From Bacillota bacterium (GTDB lineage: Bacteria > Bacillota > Dethiobacteria > Dethiobacterales > Dethiobacteraceae), in contig JAAYSO010000057.1 in NCBI GenBank assembly GCA_012523945.1, positions 1 to 59,050 on the forward strand: 59,050 nt of DNA, in the 5' to 3' direction. Shown here piece by piece: positions 15,816-24,284 of the stretch; within the stretch, counting starts at the first letter, position 1, and each line of letters opens with the position of its first letter. Made by a program: the position numbers and the translations under genes. Under the pieces are notes generated by a model. The model saw only the letters and a list, made by a program, of their open reading frames with translations. It ran no database searches and had not been told where the DNA came from.

Positions 15816-18080
15816 TTAATGATACCTGGGAATCTCAAAGCGCAACACATAAGTAGTAATTTTATCGTAAAGAGCTTTAATTTTTGCCACTTGTTTATAA
15901 GCCCAGCCAATATCGGTAGCATACTGGTGTTCACCGGGATGGGCCGGATTCCAGCGCATTTTATAAAGTGTGTTTTGGTGATAGAGGGGATGGTTAATAT
16001 ACTGCTCGGAAATAAATTTAGCGCCACCAAAAATGGCTTCTTCCGGTGTAAACCAGCCTTCCTTATAAGCACGTTCTGCACCTTTGTAGATGGGATCGGA
16101 ATCTACGGCACCGATACCGAACATATTATAGACCACAGTACCGTTAAATTCCACACCGTTGGCTAAAAGGCTTGTGCCTTCTCCGCTTTCATGCAAAGCC
16201 AGGGATACTAAAAAGACTTCATTAAGCCGGTATTGCTTGGCTGCGGCCACAAATATGTCCGCCATACCTTCCAGGATGCCTTTGCCCTGCAGAATTTTCT
16301 CGTTAATTTCAGCAGGGTTTACATTAGTCGGCTCTGAGAGCACTAAAAACTGTAAAATTCCTTCACCCTTGCGCTCGGTTAAAATAATTAAATCTTCCCG
16401 GACCCAACCGGCGCGGAAATCTGTTAACAGGCGATACCAAGTGAAGCCGGAGCTGTCTTCTGCCCGGTCAATGATGAAGAAGGGTCCCGCTCCTGTTTCC
16501 AGCAGTGTCAGCTGATCGTAAGTCAGACCCGGACCGGAGCGCAATCTGGCAGGTCCGGCTTTAATGATGGCGGCAGGACGCATTTCCTCCACAAAGTTGG
16601 CGGCATTAAGATAGTATTCCACCAGGTTCCTGTCGGCCGTCTGCCAGCCGCCGCCCAACAGATCAGTCTGCGGGCTGCGGTTCATTTGCATGGTAACAAC
16701 GTCATTAAAGCTGCGCTGATAATCTACATACTGGATAATTTTTGTGGATTCCAGACTGTTTAAAGCATTGACAAAGGTGTTTTGCAAAGTTTTGGCCGAA
16801 CTGTAAGGCCTGCCGGAAAACAAGATCTCCAGGACTGTATTTTGCGCTGCCGGCTGCAGTTGGTTAAAGCGCGACAAGTCAAGCTCCAACACTAAAGCCT
16901 GGGCAGCAAGAATTGTCTCTAAAGCTTCTTTCGTTACTGCCTGATTCACGGCCTGCAGTGCTTTATTTTGTGCATTAAGGGCATTTGTGACAGCAGTTTC
17001 AAAAACTGTTTTCACTTGTGCCGTGTTGGGATAACCTCCGGCAGGACGTTTGCGGATGACTTGGTCAGCCACCTGCACTTTACCGAAAGTATTGAGCAGG
17101 TTGTACTGATCAAGCTGTAACTGCAGGGCCTGCGCCTGGGTCACCAGGGCATCCTGCATGGCCTTATTGTCTGTAATTTGATTAATCAAGCCTAAAGCAG
17201 ATCTGTCTGCCTCCAAAACGGCGGCAAAAGTTGTTTGCAGGGCCGTGATGGAGGTATAAGGCCGCTTGGCCACCAGATCAGCCAGGAAAAGTTCTTGTGC
17301 CTGGGGCTCCAGCTTTTGCCACTCCAGGTTTAAATCTAAAAGCAAAGCATATTTTTGCAAAGCTTGCCGCATAAGTGCAGTGGAGCGCGCGTCATTGACT
17401 GTCTTTAATGCCTCATTTTGTGTGGAAACAGCACTTTGATAAGCTTTTTTCAGTTCCTGTTTGAAAACGTTTAGTGCCGTATAGCCTGAATGCGGGCGCA
17501 GATTTAGGAGTTTTGACGCCACTTGTTTTTGGCCGTAAAGAGTTAATTGCTGAAAAGCGTTCAAGTCCAATTCCAAATCCGGGGCATGCCGCACCAGTTC
17601 AGCAAGCATGGTTTCAGGATCTTTAATGGCATTGAATTTTTGCAGCAAACTGTCTTCCTCCGGAAGAATCCAGTCGTTCAGTACCAGTTTGCCGTCTTTT
17701 TCACTGACTTTTTTGGTTCCGGCCACAGGGGTATAGCGCTTGGCGGCAGCAGTTTCTATATATTGTAAAAGATCAAAAGGCTGACCTTTAACAATGGAGC
17801 CGGTATAGCTTTTTAAGACATCTGCATAGTCAATATAACCGCTTTTGGCGGAACTGACGGCCACCACACTTTTTTGGGCAAAGTCTTCATAGAGCGGTGC
17901 TTTTTTTTGCAGAATTTTTTGCGTGTAAGAGCGCAGTACTTCAGCATAATCGTAAACAAAATAATTTCCTTGCTCGTTTTTAGCAATGACTGTTTCAATG
18001 GCGGCATAAGTAGTGCCGGAAAAGAACAGTAAAGCAAGCAATGTCAGGATGAGAACGCGAAAACAGGCAGGTTTTTGCAT
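15816..18080 (-). CDS. Exported repeat protein with SH3-like and N-acetylglucosaminidase domains
   Basis: A 754-residue secreted protein. Residues 1-26 are a signal peptide ending TTYAA. Residues ~160-465 hold four diverged repeats of about 80 residues, each with a leucine-rich helix, then a RP.(S/G)..(T/N)A turn and a second helix (for example LVAKRPYTSITALQ, VIRKRPAGGYPNTAQ, LFSGRPYSSAKTLQ). Residues ~505-570 are an SH3b-like domain (GPARLRSGPGLTYDQ, WYRLLTDFRAGWV). The C-terminal ~150 residues are a GH73-type glucosaminidase (VSLALHESGEGTSLL, YNMFGIGAVDSDP, GWFTPEEAI, YATDIGWAYKQVAKI). It should cleave peptidoglycan glycan strands outside the membrane. It follows the Ig-like surface protein by 20 bp, so the two are probably co-expressed. 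AAGGAGG lies upstream of the start. I know no family name for the repeats. Confidence 0.82.
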   Translation of the reverse strand: MQKPACFRVLILTLLALLFFSGTTYAAIETVIAKNEQGNYFVYDYAEVLRSYTQKILQKKAPLYEDFAQKSVVAVSSAKSGYIDYADVLKSYTGSIVKGQPFDLLQYIETAAAKRYTPVAGTKKVSEKDGKLVLNDWILPEEDSLLQKFNAIKDPETMLAELVRHAPDLELDLNAFQQLTLYGQKQVASKLLNLRPHSGYTALNVFKQELKKAYQSAVSTQNEALKTVNDARSTALMRQALQKYALLLDLNLEWQKLEPQAQELFLADLVAKRPYTSITALQTTFAAVLEADRSALGLINQITDNKAMQDALVTQAQALQLQLDQYNLLNTFGKVQVADQVIRKRPAGGYPNTAQVKTVFETAVTNALNAQNKALQAVNQAVTKEALETILAAQALVLELDLSRFNQLQPAAQNTVLEILFSGRPYSSAKTLQNTFVNALNSLESTKIIQYVDYQRSFNDVVTMQMNRSPQTDLLGGGWQTADRNLVEYYLNAANFVEEMRPAAIIKAGPARLRSGPGLTYDQLTLLETGAGPFFIIDRAEDSSGFTWYRLLTDFRAGWVREDLIILTERKGEGILQFLVLSEPTNVNPAEINEKILQGKGILEGMADIFVAAAKQYRLNEVFLVSLALHESGEGTSLLANGVEFNGTVVYNMFGIGAVDSDPIYKGAERAYKEGWFTPEEAIFGGAKFISEQYINHPLYHQNTLYKMRWNPAHPGEHQYATDIGWAYKQVAKIKALYDKITTYVLRFEIPRYH

Positions 18081-18100
18081 TTTTTTACCTCCTTACCGCA

Positions 18101-19675
18101 CTACTCTTTCTTTCTCACAGAGCCGACGGCTGTGCCTTCTTTAACTTCACCGCTAAAGACTTTTTCCGCAGGCAAATAGTCAAGTTTCGTCCCGTCAGCC
18201 ATCAGGACATCATAGTTTTGCGGATCCGAGGTATTTAATTTTACTACCACCAGCTCCCTGCCCACTAAAGTCGGTTCCCTGGCTATCACCGTGAAAGTTG
18301 GTGTACTGGGAGTACCGGGCGCGCCGGGTGTGCCACTGTCGGCGGCTTTGGCTTTGACGGTTACTTTAAAGGTAACGCCGCCTTTCAGATAGCCCGATTT
18401 TTCCGCCGTTACATTAATGGTGGCTGTTCCTGCCTCTTTGCCGGTAACGGTAACGGTGGACCCGTCCACACTGACAGTAGCCACCTTGGTATTACTGGAA
18501 GTAGCACTGACTTTGGCATCACCGGGATTGGTGCTGACAGTGCGTGTACCGCTTTTACCCTCCTCAAGCGTTAAATCCTTAATCCCCTGCAGGGTAACCT
18601 GCGGTTTTTGTGGGGTATTAACGGTGGCGGTGAAACTTTGTGTGGCCGTACTGTACCCTTCTTTTTCAGCCTTTACCGTAATGGTAGCCCTGCCGGCCGC
18701 CAGGGCGCGGACGGTTAGTTGATTGCCGGAAAGACTGACCGTGGCCACTTCAGTATTACTGGATGCCGCTGTAATTTGTACATCAGACGGGTCCACCGTA
18801 ATTGTTTTCTCCGCGGATTTTCCCGGTTCCAGCACCACATTACCCAGTCCCGCCATGACTATTTCATGCTTACCGGCGGCATCTACCACACCGCCTTTAA
18901 CCAAAATTGACATATTTTCGCCAAATTCATACTCCCCGGCTTCCATTTCCAATTCAGAACCATTGGCCAGTACCACCACACGGCCAATAGAGCCGTTGCC
19001 CTTTACATGGACGGCACTGACCAGGTCCAGTACATCTATTTGCGTCTGTTCACCCAAAGTCAGAACAGAACCGCCTGCTTGGGATTCCATATAAACTTTG
19101 CCGATCTGTCCGGAACGGAAGTTAACGGCACCTTGCAGGTTTTCCACCGTCAGGGTGGGAAAGTTTCCCGACAAGGTCAGGGTGTCCTGGGTTGTACTAT
19201 AAACATGGCCAAAGCCGTAAACATCACTGCCTGTTTTTTCTTCCAAAAGACATTCCGACAGTACGCGCACACTCCAAATGGCGGCACTGCCTTCCGCCAG
19301 GACGGAAACTGCATTTTCCCGGTTATTAACTTCCACATAGTTGATCTGCCCGTCTCTGATGGTAATGGTATTGCCTCCAAGCAGGTGAAGTTCACCGGTA
19401 ACGGTGACATTATTCAGAGTAACCGGTGCACTGCCAATGGAAGGCAAAAGATATAAATTGCCGTCAATGACAAGATTGCGCAGTTCAATGCGGCCGGCAG
19501 CCACTGCCGCTTTGCCGGTGACAGTGTTTAAACCTTCCGAAGGACCGAAGACTCCGGCTTCGTCCCAGAGTTTATCCCACTCTTCTTCCTCCGCCCAGGC
19601 AAAAATGCCGGAAAAATATAACGATAAACCTAAAAATAAAGATAAAACCAGTAGTACTGTTATGTATCGTTTCAT
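18101..19675 (-). CDS. Exported surface protein with beta-solenoid-like and Ig-like (BIG2-type) repeats
   Basis: A 524-residue exported protein of unknown function. Residues 1-27 are a signal peptide (MKRYITVLLVLSLFLGLSLY...). Residues ~45-280 form short beta-rich repeats resembling a beta-solenoid or polymer-forming region (VTLNNVTVTGELHLLGG, then NTITIRDGQINYVEV). Two tandem ~90-residue Ig-like repeats follow, recognised by the paired ASSNTEVATVSLSGNQLTV and TSSNTKVATVSVDGSTVTV, each ending in TATINV/RATITV plus a GYxxxxxxF strand. A Pro/Gly/Thr-rich linker (TPGAPGTPSTPT) leads to a ~60-residue C-terminal domain. There is no LPXTG motif or S-layer homology domain. ATG 19675 follows AAGGGG. 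It lies directly upstream of the glucosaminidase gene; a structural cell-envelope role is inferred. Confidence 0.72.
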   Translation of the reverse strand: MKRYITVLLVLSLFLGLSLYFSGIFAWAEEEEWDKLWDEAGVFGPSEGLNTVTGKAAVAAGRIELRNLVIDGNLYLLPSIGSAPVTLNNVTVTGELHLLGGNTITIRDGQINYVEVNNRENAVSVLAEGSAAIWSVRVLSECLLEEKTGSDVYGFGHVYSTTQDTLTLSGNFPTLTVENLQGAVNFRSGQIGKVYMESQAGGSVLTLGEQTQIDVLDLVSAVHVKGNGSIGRVVVLANGSELEMEAGEYEFGENMSILVKGGVVDAAGKHEIVMAGLGNVVLEPGKSAEKTITVDPSDVQITAASSNTEVATVSLSGNQLTVRALAAGRATITVKAEKEGYSTATQSFTATVNTPQKPQVTLQGIKDLTLEEGKSGTRTVSTNPGDAKVSATSSNTKVATVSVDGSTVTVTGKEAGTATINVTAEKSGYLKGGVTFKVTVKAKAADSGTPGAPGTPSTPTFTVIAREPTLVGRELVVVKLNTSDPQNYDVLMADGTKLDYLPAEKVFSGEVKEGTAVGSVRKKE

Positions 19676-19774
19676 AGTAAAACCCCTTTTACCCTGTTTC
19701 CAGGCATATTCGACAACTGCCGCCAATTTCCTGCACTATCATGGAAATTGCCGTCTTGAAGAGGGTACTCAATC

Positions 19775-19812
19775 AAAAAACCTCCCGCTGAAAAACCTTA
19801 CCGGGAGGTTTT
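19775..19812 (-). terminator. Terminator after oligoendopeptidase gene
   Basis: On the minus strand AACCTCCCG pairs with CGGGAGGTT around a 14-nt loop and is followed by TTTT. It appears to be the first strong terminator after the long minus-strand run beginning at dnaN. Confidence 0.85.
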
Positions 19813-19842
19813 CATTAACAAGTAATTTTCTGAGAAACACTT

Positions 19843-21522
19843 CTAGAGTTCAAGCCGCTGTTGCACATATTCTGTACTGTTTTTAACGGCAGTTTCCCCA
19901 AAGGGAGAAGACAGTTGGGCCAAAGGCAGCAAGTTTAAAAAAGAAAGACTGCCGCCGGCCCGGCAGAAAGCCAAATAATCCTGCCAGGCTTGCTCACGGT
20001 CACTGTGCATCCGCTGCCAAAGTTCAAAGACACAGATTTGTGCTAAAACATAATCAATATAGTAAAAAGGTGCTTCGAAGATATGTCCTTGCTGGAACCA
20101 ATACCCGCCTTCCTCGTAAAATTCTATGCCGTCATAATCACGGTAAGGCAAGTATACTTTTTCCAGACGGCGCCAAAGCCTGCGTCGCTCCCTGGGGGTT
20201 AAATTGCTTTGAGCATAGACTTCATGTTGGAAATGATCCACCAAAGCCCCGTAGGGTAAAAATAAGAAGGCTTCACTTAAATGCTGCCGGCGATAAAGTT
20301 CTGCTTGATCGTGAAAAAATAATTCCATCCAGGGACGGGTAAAAAACTCCATGCCCATGGAGGGTATCTCTGCCGCCTCCATGGTGGCAAACTGGTATTC
20401 AGGGATTTGGGGCCGGGAAAGCCACAGTTGAAAAGCATGTCCTGCTTCATGGGTTAAAACATCCAGATCCTGGGCTGTACCATTGAAATTGGCAAAAATA
20501 AAAGGCACTTCAAAGGCGGGCAAATAATCGCAATAACCGCCGGGAGCCTTGCCTTTCCGGCTCAATACGTCCAATAATTGGTGCTCAACCAGTTGGGCAA
20601 AAAAATCACTTGTTTCCGGCGAAAGCTCCTCATACATCCTGATCCCCTGCTGCAGTATTTCTGCAGGGGAGCCCTGTGGTGTAGGATTGCCTTCGGGAAA
20701 AAAAAGACTTTCATCGTAATATTTAAAAGCTTTCAGACCCAGGTGCCGCTGTTGCCGGCGGCGGATATTTTCCGTCAGCGGCACACAGTATCGATTTATA
20801 TGTTTACGCACTTTAGCTACATCTTGGACGTTATAATCGCTGCGGCAACGGCGCAGGTAACCTAAAGGTGTAAAATAGGCAAAACCTAAACGGCGGGCAA
20901 TTTCTGTGCGTAAATGCACTAACCGGTCAAAAATCTCATCAAATTCTTCTTCATGCTGCTGAAAAAATTGCGCCCGGGCCCAAAAAGCTTCCTGTCGTAC
21001 CGCCCTGTCCGGCATTTGCTGGTAGTAGGCAAGCTGATTAAGATTGCATTTTTTACCGTCAAAAGTAATGGCGGCACTGGCCAAAAGCTTTTTATAGCGG
21101 CTGATCAGTTTGTTTTCGGCTTGCAAGTTGTCAATGACTTGCGGGGAAAAAGTTTGTAAAAGATGTCGCGCCCACGTAAAGAGCTGTTCCCCTAAACTTT
21201 GAGCCAGTTCTTTTTGCCAGGGTGAATTAATTAAAGCTTCATAGTACTGATTAATTAGTTGGTCGTAAAGCGGTTCCGTTTCATCGAAAAATTCCTGTTC
21301 TTTACTGTAAAATTCATCGTCAGTATTCTGTGTATAGCGGATCCGGGCGAGAGTTGCCTGTGTAGTAAAAGTACTGCGCAAAGTATTTATTTTTTGTACG
21401 ATTTCTGCCTGCATTGATGCAGTTTTAGCCGCTTTAAAATCTGCCACTAAAACTTCAAACTCCAGGCAAAATGAAGAAAAATCAGGACGCCTGTATGTAA
21501 AATCGGAAAAACGCGTCGTCAT
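19843..21522 (-). CDS. M3-family oligoendopeptidase (PepF-like)
   Basis: A 559-residue zinc metallopeptidase of family M3. The zinc motif HEAGH is at 358-362, with the downstream glutamate in EAAEIPSMGMEFF. The C-terminal FEAPFYYIDYVLAQI region is typical of oligoendopeptidase F. There is no signal peptide, so it is expected to degrade small peptides in the cytoplasm. It is shorter than the 600-residue PepF enzymes and fits the M3 subgroup of Clostridia. It starts 26 bp after thrC and ends at a strong terminator, so it is the last gene of the apparent dnaN-gyrA-thrC transcription unit. Peptide specificity is unknown. Confidence 0.88.
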   Translation of the reverse strand: MTTRFSDFTYRRPDFSSFCLEFEVLVADFKAAKTASMQAEIVQKINTLRSTFTTQATLARIRYTQNTDDEFYSKEQEFFDETEPLYDQLINQYYEALINSPWQKELAQSLGEQLFTWARHLLQTFSPQVIDNLQAENKLISRYKKLLASAAITFDGKKCNLNQLAYYQQMPDRAVRQEAFWARAQFFQQHEEEFDEIFDRLVHLRTEIARRLGFAYFTPLGYLRRCRSDYNVQDVAKVRKHINRYCVPLTENIRRRQQRHLGLKAFKYYDESLFFPEGNPTPQGSPAEILQQGIRMYEELSPETSDFFAQLVEHQLLDVLSRKGKAPGGYCDYLPAFEVPFIFANFNGTAQDLDVLTHEAGHAFQLWLSRPQIPEYQFATMEAAEIPSMGMEFFTRPWMELFFHDQAELYRRQHLSEAFLFLPYGALVDHFQHEVYAQSNLTPRERRRLWRRLEKVYLPYRDYDGIEFYEEGGYWFQQGHIFEAPFYYIDYVLAQICVFELWQRMHSDREQAWQDYLAFCRAGGSLSFLNLLPLAQLSSPFGETAVKNSTEYVQQRLEL

Positions 21523-21548
21523 TTTCTGCTCCTTTCACTTGAGCCCAA

Positions 21549-23039
21549 TTAAAGGCCTAAAATTTCACTTACAACCTGCGGCATTTCTTCCGGCCGGCAA
21601 ACTTGCCGGTGTAAAACAGGACGTTCTTTTAGATCCCGGATAGGAGCCGGTATTTCAACCTGAGAAATTTTCTCCATTTCCTTAAAGAGGGCAAAATCGT
21701 CAACCTGGGCGAATTTTTCCTCCAGGGCACATAAAACGTCTTTAGAAAATTTGTAGGGGCTGGCGGTGGCCACCACTACCGCCGGTGCGCCATCAAGGGT
21801 TTCTTTTTGATATTTTTGTAGCACTGAATAGGCCACAGCCGTATGAGTATCAATAAGGTAGCCGGAAGCCTCAAAAACTTCCCGGATGGACGCTTTGGTT
21901 TCTGCTTCCGTGGCAAAGCCGGCGGCAAAACTTTTTAAGGCCGCAGCAGTTTCTGCGGGAATTTCATAGCTGCCCTTTGTTTTTAAATCTTCCATCCACG
22001 CTCTGACCTGTTCAGAATTTTCTCCGGCAGCATGGTAGAGCAGGCGCTCTAAATTACTGGAGATTAAAATATCCATGGAAGGCGAGCTGGTAACAAAAAA
22101 CTCCCGCTTGCGATCGTAAATTTTCGTGGTGAAGAAATCAAAAAGAACTTTATTTTTATTGGAAGCACAGATTAGCTTCCCTACCGGCAAACCCATCTGC
22201 TCAGCATAATAAGCGGCCAAAATATTGCCGAAATTACCTGTGGGTACACAAAAATTAATTTTTTCACCTGTTTTAATGCAGCCGCGCCGTAAAAGTTCCA
22301 GATAAGCCCAGACATAATAAACGATCTGGGGCAGGAGCCTGCCGATATTAATGGAGTTGGCAGAGGAAAACATGTAGCCATTTTCTGCCAGTTTTTGGCG
22401 CAGAACCGGGTCGGTAAAAATTGCTTTGACGCCGTTTTGGGCATCGTCAAAATTACCTTCAATACCGATGACATATGTATTTTTTCCTCTTTGCGTCACC
22501 ATCTGTCTTTTTTGCACGCGACTGACGCCGTGCTCCGGGAAAAAGACAATAATTTTTGTCCCCTCAACACCGGCAAAACCTTCTAAAGCCGCTTTGCCCG
22601 TATCGCCTGAGGTGGCGGTTAAAATTACTATTTCTTTCTTCTGGCCTGTTTTTTGGGCTGCCGTTTTTAAAAGATACGGCAATAAGGCAAGGGCCATATC
22701 TTTAAAAGCCAGGGTGGGGCCGTGAAAAAGCTCTAAAAAATGGGTGTTATTTTTCGTTTCCAGTTGCGCAATTTGCGGGGTCCTGAATTTGTCATCATAA
22801 GCACAGTCCACCGCCTTTGTGATTTCAGCTTCCGTAAAATCAGTAAGATAAAGACTTAAAAGATAAACTGCCAGTTGCCTGTAATTTAAGGCCGCCAGTT
22901 CCGAAAAAGTTTTATCGATTTTGGGGATGCGTGTGGGTACATAGAGACCGCCGTCAGGGGCAATGCCTGTTAAAATTGCCGTGGCTGCACTGACATTATG
23001 GCCTTCTTGTCTGGTACTTTTATAATTAATTGTTGTCAT
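21549..23039 (-). CDS. thrC: Threonine synthase
   Basis: A 496-residue PLP enzyme that turns O-phosphohomoserine into threonine. The long form is recognised by the N-terminal STRQEG, the GGLYVP motif and the PLP lysine K113 in FHGPTLAFKDMAL. The phosphate-binding TATSGDTGKAALEGF follows, then VPTGNFGNILA. The start has GGGAGGGGAG upstream and overlaps the last 14 bp of the phosphoglycerate-mutase-like gene, implying translational coupling. No classical homoserine kinase (thrB) is seen in the window. The coupled upstream gene is therefore a candidate source of its substrate (see that entry). Confidence 0.96.
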   Translation of the reverse strand: MTTINYKSTRQEGHNVSAATAILTGIAPDGGLYVPTRIPKIDKTFSELAALNYRQLAVYLLSLYLTDFTEAEITKAVDCAYDDKFRTPQIAQLETKNNTHFLELFHGPTLAFKDMALALLPYLLKTAAQKTGQKKEIVILTATSGDTGKAALEGFAGVEGTKIIVFFPEHGVSRVQKRQMVTQRGKNTYVIGIEGNFDDAQNGVKAIFTDPVLRQKLAENGYMFSSANSINIGRLLPQIVYYVWAYLELLRRGCIKTGEKINFCVPTGNFGNILAAYYAEQMGLPVGKLICASNKNKVLFDFFTTKIYDRKREFFVTSSPSMDILISSNLERLLYHAAGENSEQVRAWMEDLKTKGSYEIPAETAAALKSFAAGFATEAETKASIREVFEASGYLIDTHTAVAYSVLQKYQKETLDGAPAVVVATASPYKFSKDVLCALEEKFAQVDDFALFKEMEKISQVEIPAPIRDLKERPVLHRQVCRPEEMPQVVSEILGL

Positions 23040-24258
23040 CTTCTCCCCTCCCTGGAGCTAAAAAAATATCCATTAAGGTATGGCCTGCTTCCACCAGGTA
23101 ACCGGTTTGTGCTGCCGCCTGCTCGTCATAGCTTTGGGCGCCTTTGACCGGATTGGTGCTGTCATAAATCACAAAAGGAACTGGATCGTCTGTATGGGTA
23201 CGTAAAGCCAGCGGGGTGGCATGATCAGGTAAAACCATCATTTTATACGCTAAACCTGCCGCAGCTAACTCTTGCTTCAAAAGGCCGATAATTCTTTCAT
23301 CAATAAATTCAATGGCTTTAATTTTATTATCCCTTTCCTGACGGTGGCCGCATTCGTCGGGAGCTTCAATATGGATATAGATAAAATCAAGACCTTTTTG
23401 CAAAGCTGCTAAAGCAGCTTTGGCTTTACCGGCATAATTTGTTTCCAGATACCCGGTGGCTCCTTCCACTTCAATTACTTCCATACCGGCGCAAACGCCG
23501 ATTCCTTTGATTAAATCTACCGCAGAAATGACACCGCCGCGCAAACCGTACTTGTCTGTAAAGGATGGTAAAGCAGGCTTTTGGCCTTCACCCCAGATCC
23601 AAATGGAGTTGGCAGGCATTCTTCCCTTTTTCCTACGCTCCTGATTAACAGGATGGTTATCTAAAAAGGCGGCACTTTCTTTCATCAGTGTTACCATTTT
23701 CTCAGCGGCCGGTCCCTGCGGTAAGTATTTTGTGACGGGTTGATCCAAAATATCATGAGGCGGGGTAGTCTGCCACTTTTGCGGGCCGTTCCGCCACACT
23801 AAAAGATGCCTGTAAGCCACGCCGGGATAAAAACGAAGTGCCTCCGTACCAAAATGGCGGTCAAGATCCTCAATGATAGAGCGTGCTTCTGCTGTGGAAA
23901 TTTCATCAGCACTATTATCAAGCATAATGCGTTCTTCATAAGCATCTTCTGTGGAAAGAGTAACCAAATTACAGCGAAAAGTTATATCTTCCGGCTGCAG
24001 TTTTATGCCCATACTGGCTGCTTCCAAGGGGGAACGGCCGGTATAGCATTCTTGGGGGTTGTATCCGAGAACTGATAAATTAGCCGTATCACTACCGGGC
24101 TGCATGCCTTCAGGCACTGTCCGCACCAAACCTAAAACACCCTGGCGGGTCAGCGCATCTAGATGAGGTTTTTTTGCCACCTGCAAAGGTGTTTTGCCCT
24201 CCAGTTCCGTCAGCGGATAATCTGCCATTCCGTCTCCTAACACAACGATATACTTCAT
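23026..24258 (-). CDS. ApgM-like phosphoglycerate mutase family protein (candidate homoserine kinase)
   Basis: A 410-residue member of the archaeal-type cofactor-independent phosphoglycerate mutase family (alkaline phosphatase superfamily). The metal and nucleophile motifs are plain: LGDGMADYP near the start, Ser56 in GMQPGSDTANLSVLGYNP, then HIEAPDECGHR and VLPDHATP near the end. Its annotation by family would be 2,3-bisphosphoglycerate-independent mutase. However, it overlaps thrC by 14 bp and no thrB is nearby. Family members next to thrC in other bacteria have been proposed as alternative homoserine kinases, so that function is a serious alternative here. The sequence alone does not decide between the two. 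ATG 24258 follows GGGAGAGAGGG. Confidence 0.85.
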   Translation of the reverse strand: MKYIVVLGDGMADYPLTELEGKTPLQVAKKPHLDALTRQGVLGLVRTVPEGMQPGSDTANLSVLGYNPQECYTGRSPLEAASMGIKLQPEDITFRCNLVTLSTEDAYEERIMLDNSADEISTAEARSIIEDLDRHFGTEALRFYPGVAYRHLLVWRNGPQKWQTTPPHDILDQPVTKYLPQGPAAEKMVTLMKESAAFLDNHPVNQERRKKGRMPANSIWIWGEGQKPALPSFTDKYGLRGGVISAVDLIKGIGVCAGMEVIEVEGATGYLETNYAGKAKAALAALQKGLDFIYIHIEAPDECGHRQERDNKIKAIEFIDERIIGLLKQELAAAGLAYKMMVLPDHATPLALRTHTDDPVPFVIYDSTNPVKGAQSYDEQAAAQTGYLVEAGHTLMDIFLAPGRGEDDNN

Positions 24259-24284
24259 TTCCCTCTCTCCCGTATTGATAAAAT

